The notes beneath the pieces were generated by a model, which was given only the letters and a program-made list of their open reading frames with translations, searched no databases and had not been told where the DNA came from. Shown here piece by piece: positions 5,987 to 8,106 of a stretch of DNA of 8,106 nucleotides. Within the stretch, counting starts at the first letter, position 1; each line of letters begins with the position of its first letter. Both the position numbers and the translations under genes were made by a program. The stretch comes from Erysipelotrichaceae bacterium (GTDB taxonomy: Bacteria; Bacillota_I; Bacilli_A; Erysipelotrichales; Erysipelotrichaceae), in the NCBI GenBank assembly GCA_900759455.1, contig CAAEVI010000035.1:1-8106 (forward strand). The letters run 5' to 3'.

Positions 5987-6917
5987 GGTGTTGCGTGAAT
6001 TGGCAGACGGGGATCGTGTAACGATCCGTGTGCTGCTCAGCAGCAAAAGCCGAGGGGTGACGGCAAAAGGAGCACCGTACCTGTCTTTTGTCCTGCAGGA
6101 TAAAAGCGGAACGATGGACGCAAAATACTGGAATGTTCCCGAACAATTACTGGATCAGTATGAAACGGGCATGGTCGTGGATGCGACTGGTGATATCCTG
6201 AATCATAATCATCAGCTGCAGATGCGTGTGAAGCAAATCGAAATCGTGAAGGAAAATGTAGATGCAAGGGATTTTGCTCAGGCCTCTCCGATTTCGGAAA
6301 ATGATCTGAAAAACGAAATAGAGAAAATTCTCGGCAGCATAAAAAATGAAACACTGAAGCTTTTGGTGGATACGGTTTACCAGAAATACGAGAAAGATTT
6401 TTATGAATATCCGGCCGCGACCAAGAATCACCACGATTTTGTCGGCGGACTGGCAACACATGTACTGGGAATGCTGCGATTGGCTGTTTTTGTGGCCCTT
6501 CAATATCCTGTCCTGAATCGGGATCTGTTGATCAGCGGTGTCTTTTTGCATGACCTCGGGAAACTGCAGGAGCTGAGCGCAGCCATTGTGCCAAGCTATA
6601 CGACACAGGGAAGACTGTTGGGGCATATCTCGATGTTTCAGGCGGAAATTACGAAAACAGCATCTCAGCTCGGCATTGAAGAAAAAGAAGAGGTTACGCT
6701 GGTTCGACATATGATTTTGTCTCATCACGGCGTATACGAATACGGATCTCCCGTTTTGCCGATGATACCGGAAGCGGAAGTACTGCATCTGATCGATAAT
6801 CTGGATGCACGTATGAACACGATCGAGAAAGCGATGAACGCAACGGATGAAGGTGCTTTTACACCTCGTATCTTTGCTTTGGAAAACAGAAGCTTTTACA
6901 AAAGCACGCTCAAATAA
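5979..6917 (+). CDS. yhaM: YhaM-family 3'-5' exoribonuclease (OB fold plus HD domain)
   Basis: A cytoplasmic metal-dependent nuclease of 312 residues, the family's usual length. In B. subtilis and relatives YhaM trims RNA, and also DNA, from the 3' end. An N-terminal OB-fold nucleic-acid-binding domain (about 10-90) contains VTIRVLLSSKSRGVTAKG and DKSGTMDAKYW. A C-terminal HD domain follows, with His161 in LATHVLGM, the His191-Asp192 pair in FLHDLGK, His216, SHHG (248-251) and the closing Asp in LIDNLDARM (271-279). CAGGAG (5963-5968) lies 10 nt before the ATG, inside the end of the fusion gene, and the reading frames overlap by 8 nt. The two are therefore probably translationally coupled. 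It is the last gene of the operon, with a strong terminator 11 nt after its stop. A direct link to glycolipid synthesis is not apparent; being next to a RecX domain may be more meaningful. Confidence 0.94.
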   Translation: MNKVLRELADGDRVTIRVLLSSKSRGVTAKGAPYLSFVLQDKSGTMDAKYWNVPEQLLDQYETGMVVDATGDILNHNHQLQMRVKQIEIVKENVDARDFAQASPISENDLKNEIEKILGSIKNETLKLLVDTVYQKYEKDFYEYPAATKNHHDFVGGLATHVLGMLRLAVFVALQYPVLNRDLLISGVFLHDLGKLQELSAAIVPSYTTQGRLLGHISMFQAEITKTASQLGIEEKEEVTLVRHMILSHHGVYEYGSPVLPMIPEAEVLHLIDNLDARMNTIEKAMNATDEGAFTPRIFALENRSFYKSTLK

Positions 6918-6928
6918 TGGAAAAAGAG

Positions 6929-6958
6929 TCGAAACATAAATTTGTTTCGATTTTTTTT
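6929..6958 (+). terminator. Intrinsic terminator after yhaM
   Basis: TCGAAACA (6929-6936) and TGTTTCGA (6943-6950) form a perfect 8-bp stem with a 6-nt loop, followed directly by eight T residues (6951-6958). The stem is AT-rich for a terminator, but the T-run is long. It closes the glycolipid-recX-yhaM operon 10 nt before the perR promoter. Confidence 0.88.
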
Positions 6959-6967
6959 ATAAAGCCA

Positions 6968-7011
6968 TTGACAAAAAATAAATTAAGAATTAAACTAAGA
7001 ATAGTTCTTAA
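6968..7011 (+). promoter_or_regulatory. perR-rbr promoter with Per-box-like operator
   Basis: The consensus -35 TTGACA (6968-6973), a 17-nt spacer and the -10 TAAACT (6991-6996) form a sigma-A promoter. Over and after the -10 lies a 7-1-7 dyad, TAAGAAT-A-GTTCTTA (6996-7010), laid out like the PerR box (TTATAAT-N-ATTATAA). Another TAAGAAT (6984-6990) repeats the left half-site 12 bp upstream in the spacer, and TTAAGAA (6983-6989) is also an exact inverted match to TTCTTAA (7005-7011). PerR bound here would block RNA polymerase, giving autoregulation and peroxide induction of both genes. That PerR is the binder is inferred from position and symmetry. Confidence 0.75.
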
Positions 7012-7026
7012 GATTGGAGGCTGTTT

Positions 7027-7422
7027 ATGCGAAGAAAATCATCTAAGCAAAGAGATCGAATCATGGAATTTCTGGCATCAGCCGAGGGACATCTCACAGC
7101 AGAGGAGATCTATAAGAATATGAAAGAGCAGAGAGAACCTATTTCTCTGGCAACTGTTTACCGTAATCTGGGAATTCTCGAGGAACAGCATAAAATTCGT
7201 AAGATTGCACATCCTCAGGATGGGTATTGTTATGATAAGAGCACGATTCCTCATCATCATCTTCATTGTGTTTGCTGCGGCCGTATATTGGATCTGGAGC
7301 TTCCCTATCGTCAGACACTTGACGTTGAAATAGCAGCAGCAACCGGAGCGAAGGTATATTCCCATTCTATTATGGCTGAAGGAATCTGCCCGGATTGCCA
7401 AAAACAGGACATCGTAAAGTAA
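7027..7422 (+). CDS. perR: Peroxide-sensing Fur-family repressor PerR
   Basis: A cytoplasmic metal-dependent repressor of 131 residues. The N-terminal winged helix includes LTAEEIYKNM (23-32) and the recognition helix SLATVYRNLGIL (40-51). Aligned with B. subtilis PerR at a constant offset of 15, all five regulatory-metal ligands are present: His22, Asp70, His76, His78 and Asp89. So are the four structural zinc cysteines, Cys81, Cys84, Cys121 and Cys124. The Asp at position 89, where Fur proteins have Glu, favours PerR over Fur. PerR-Fe is inactivated when peroxide oxidises its metal-binding histidines. The protein is about 15 residues shorter at the N-terminus than B. subtilis PerR. GGAGG (7016-7020) lies 6 nt before the ATG. 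The gene is followed after 13 nt by rubrerythrin, a classic PerR target. Confidence 0.94.
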   Translation: MRRKSSKQRDRIMEFLASAEGHLTAEEIYKNMKEQREPISLATVYRNLGILEEQHKIRKIAHPQDGYCYDKSTIPHHHLHCVCCGRILDLELPYRQTLDVEIAAATGAKVYSHSIMAEGICPDCQKQDIVK

Positions 7423-7435
7423 AGGAGAGTACATC

Positions 7436-7975
7436 ATGGAATTGAAAGGATCAAAAACAGAACAGAATTTATTGACAGCATTTGCAGGTGAAAGTCAGGC
7501 ACGCGGAAAGTATACTTACTATGCACAGAAAGCACGTGAAGAAGGAATGGAACAGATTGCCCGTTTCTTTGAAGAAACAGCTCGCAATGAGCAGGAACAT
7601 GCGAAACTGTGGTTCAAGGCTCTGCATGGAGATCAGATTCCTACAACTGCGGAGAATCTGGAGGATGCTGCTGCGGGTGAAAACTACGAGTGGACAGACA
7701 TGTACAAACATATGGCAGAAACAGCTCGTGAGGAAGGTTTCCTGAAGATTGCATTCCAGATGGAAAAAGTTGCGGAAATCGAAAAACGTCATGAAGAACG
7801 TTATCTGAAGCTGCTGAAGAACGTAAAGGAAAATACAGTTTTCGAAAAACCGGAAAAAACGCTGTGGGTATGTGATATCTGCGGTTACTGCGTAGAAGCT
7901 GAAAAAGCACCGAAAGCCTGCCCGGTATGCGGTTATGACGGGGCTCACTTTGCCGTCGAAGCAGCAAACTATTAA
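7436..7975 (+). CDS. rbr: Rubrerythrin (NADH-linked peroxidase)
   Basis: A cytoplasmic non-haem iron peroxidase of 179 residues that reduces hydrogen peroxide to water in anaerobes. The N-terminal four-helix ferritin-like domain has the full di-iron ligand set: Glu19 (in AGES), Glu52 and His55 (ExxH), Glu82 and Glu85 (ENYE), and Glu116 and His119 (ExxH). The C-terminal rubredoxin domain binds one iron through Cys146, Cys149, Cys162 and Cys165 (VCDICGY and ACPVCGY). Domain order is that of classical rubrerythrin, not the reverse form. AAAGGAG (7421-7427) overlaps the perR stop and lies 8 nt before the ATG, so it is cotranscribed with perR. No terminator is visible between the stop and the putative insertion sequence end at 8014. 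Confidence 0.97.
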   Translation: MELKGSKTEQNLLTAFAGESQARGKYTYYAQKAREEGMEQIARFFEETARNEQEHAKLWFKALHGDQIPTTAENLEDAAAGENYEWTDMYKHMAETAREEGFLKIAFQMEKVAEIEKRHEERYLKLLKNVKENTVFEKPEKTLWVCDICGYCVEAEKAPKACPVCGYDGAHFAVEAANY

Positions 7976-8013
7976 TAATCAGACAAATATAATAAAAAGA
8001 ACTGTGAGGGATA

Positions 8014-8106
8014 TGAAGTGGTCCCCATGTCAAGGACAAAGATAAAAAAAACACTTCTAAAAAAGTAAAAGATAAAATATCCTTCTGTTGAATATGAACA
8101 GGAGGA
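8014..8106 (+). mobile_element. Probable left end of an IS3-family-like insertion sequence (partial)
   Basis: TGAAGTGGTCCCC followed by ATGTCAAGGACA (8014-8038) has the look of an IS3-family terminal inverted repeat, which starts TGAAC/TGAAG, has a run of C, and ends in a GGACA-type block. An AT-rich stretch of about 60 nt follows, then the near-perfect Shine-Dalgarno AGGAGGA (8100-8106) at the window edge. This is the spacing expected before a transposase orfA starting just outside. The other end and the target duplication cannot be seen, so the call rests on pattern memory only. The alternative is an ordinary 5' region of an unrelated gene. Confidence 0.45.

Noticed and set aside
6147..6788. 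A reverse-strand frame of 213 codons opposite yhaM
   Set aside because: It is a shadow of the yhaM coding sequence with no family motif; the forward frame has intact OB and HD motifs.
6917..7123. A 68-codon forward frame beginning at ATG 6917
   Set aside because: It starts on the yhaM stop, runs through the intrinsic terminator and the perR promoter, has no ribosome binding site, and overlaps perR in another frame.

Overview
The window is moderately AT-rich bacterial DNA with strong AGGAGG-type ribosome binding sites, sigma-A-like promoters and tightly packed genes. The gene content points to a Gram-positive member of the Bacillota: a CpoA/LafB-type and a LafA-type glycolipid glycosyltransferase, a YhaM-type exoribonuclease, PerR with rubrerythrin (which suits an anaerobe or microaerophile), and xpt. 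A gut Firmicute, for example of the Erysipelotrichia, would fit, but that placement is inference. All genes are on the + strand.

Layout. (1) 1-393: the leader-distal end of a type I-E-like CRISPR array, with 29-nt repeats, six 32-nt spacers and a decayed last repeat. No cas genes are in view; the leader lies to the left. (2) 394-983: an AT-rich spacer with a promoter and a hairpin-forming leader, then a low-molecular-weight protein tyrosine phosphatase. (3) 1020-1659: xanthine phosphoribosyltransferase with its own extended -10 promoter and a terminator that overlaps its stop codon. (4) 1799-6958: a four-gene operon with its own promoter and terminator. Its genes are a CpoA/LafB-like glycosyltransferase, a flippase-like polytopic membrane protein, a LafA-like glycosyltransferase fused in frame to a full-length RecX, and YhaM. 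The last three are linked by overlapping start and stop codons. (5) 6968-7975: perR-rbr, a peroxide-stress operon with a consensus -35 and Per-box-like dyads over the -10. (6) 8014-8106: a probable left end of an IS3-family-like insertion sequence, running out of the window just after a strong Shine-Dalgarno sequence.

How the genes work together. The first three genes of region 4 form a set for membrane glycolipids (mono- and diglycosyl-diacylglycerol, the usual lipoteichoic acid anchor). Region 5 is a self-contained PerR/rubrerythrin circuit.

The most unusual feature is the 660-residue protein at 4004-5986. A cytoplasmic-face glycolipid glycosyltransferase is joined tail to head to a complete RecA regulator with almost no linker, inside an operon that also ends with a nuclease gene.
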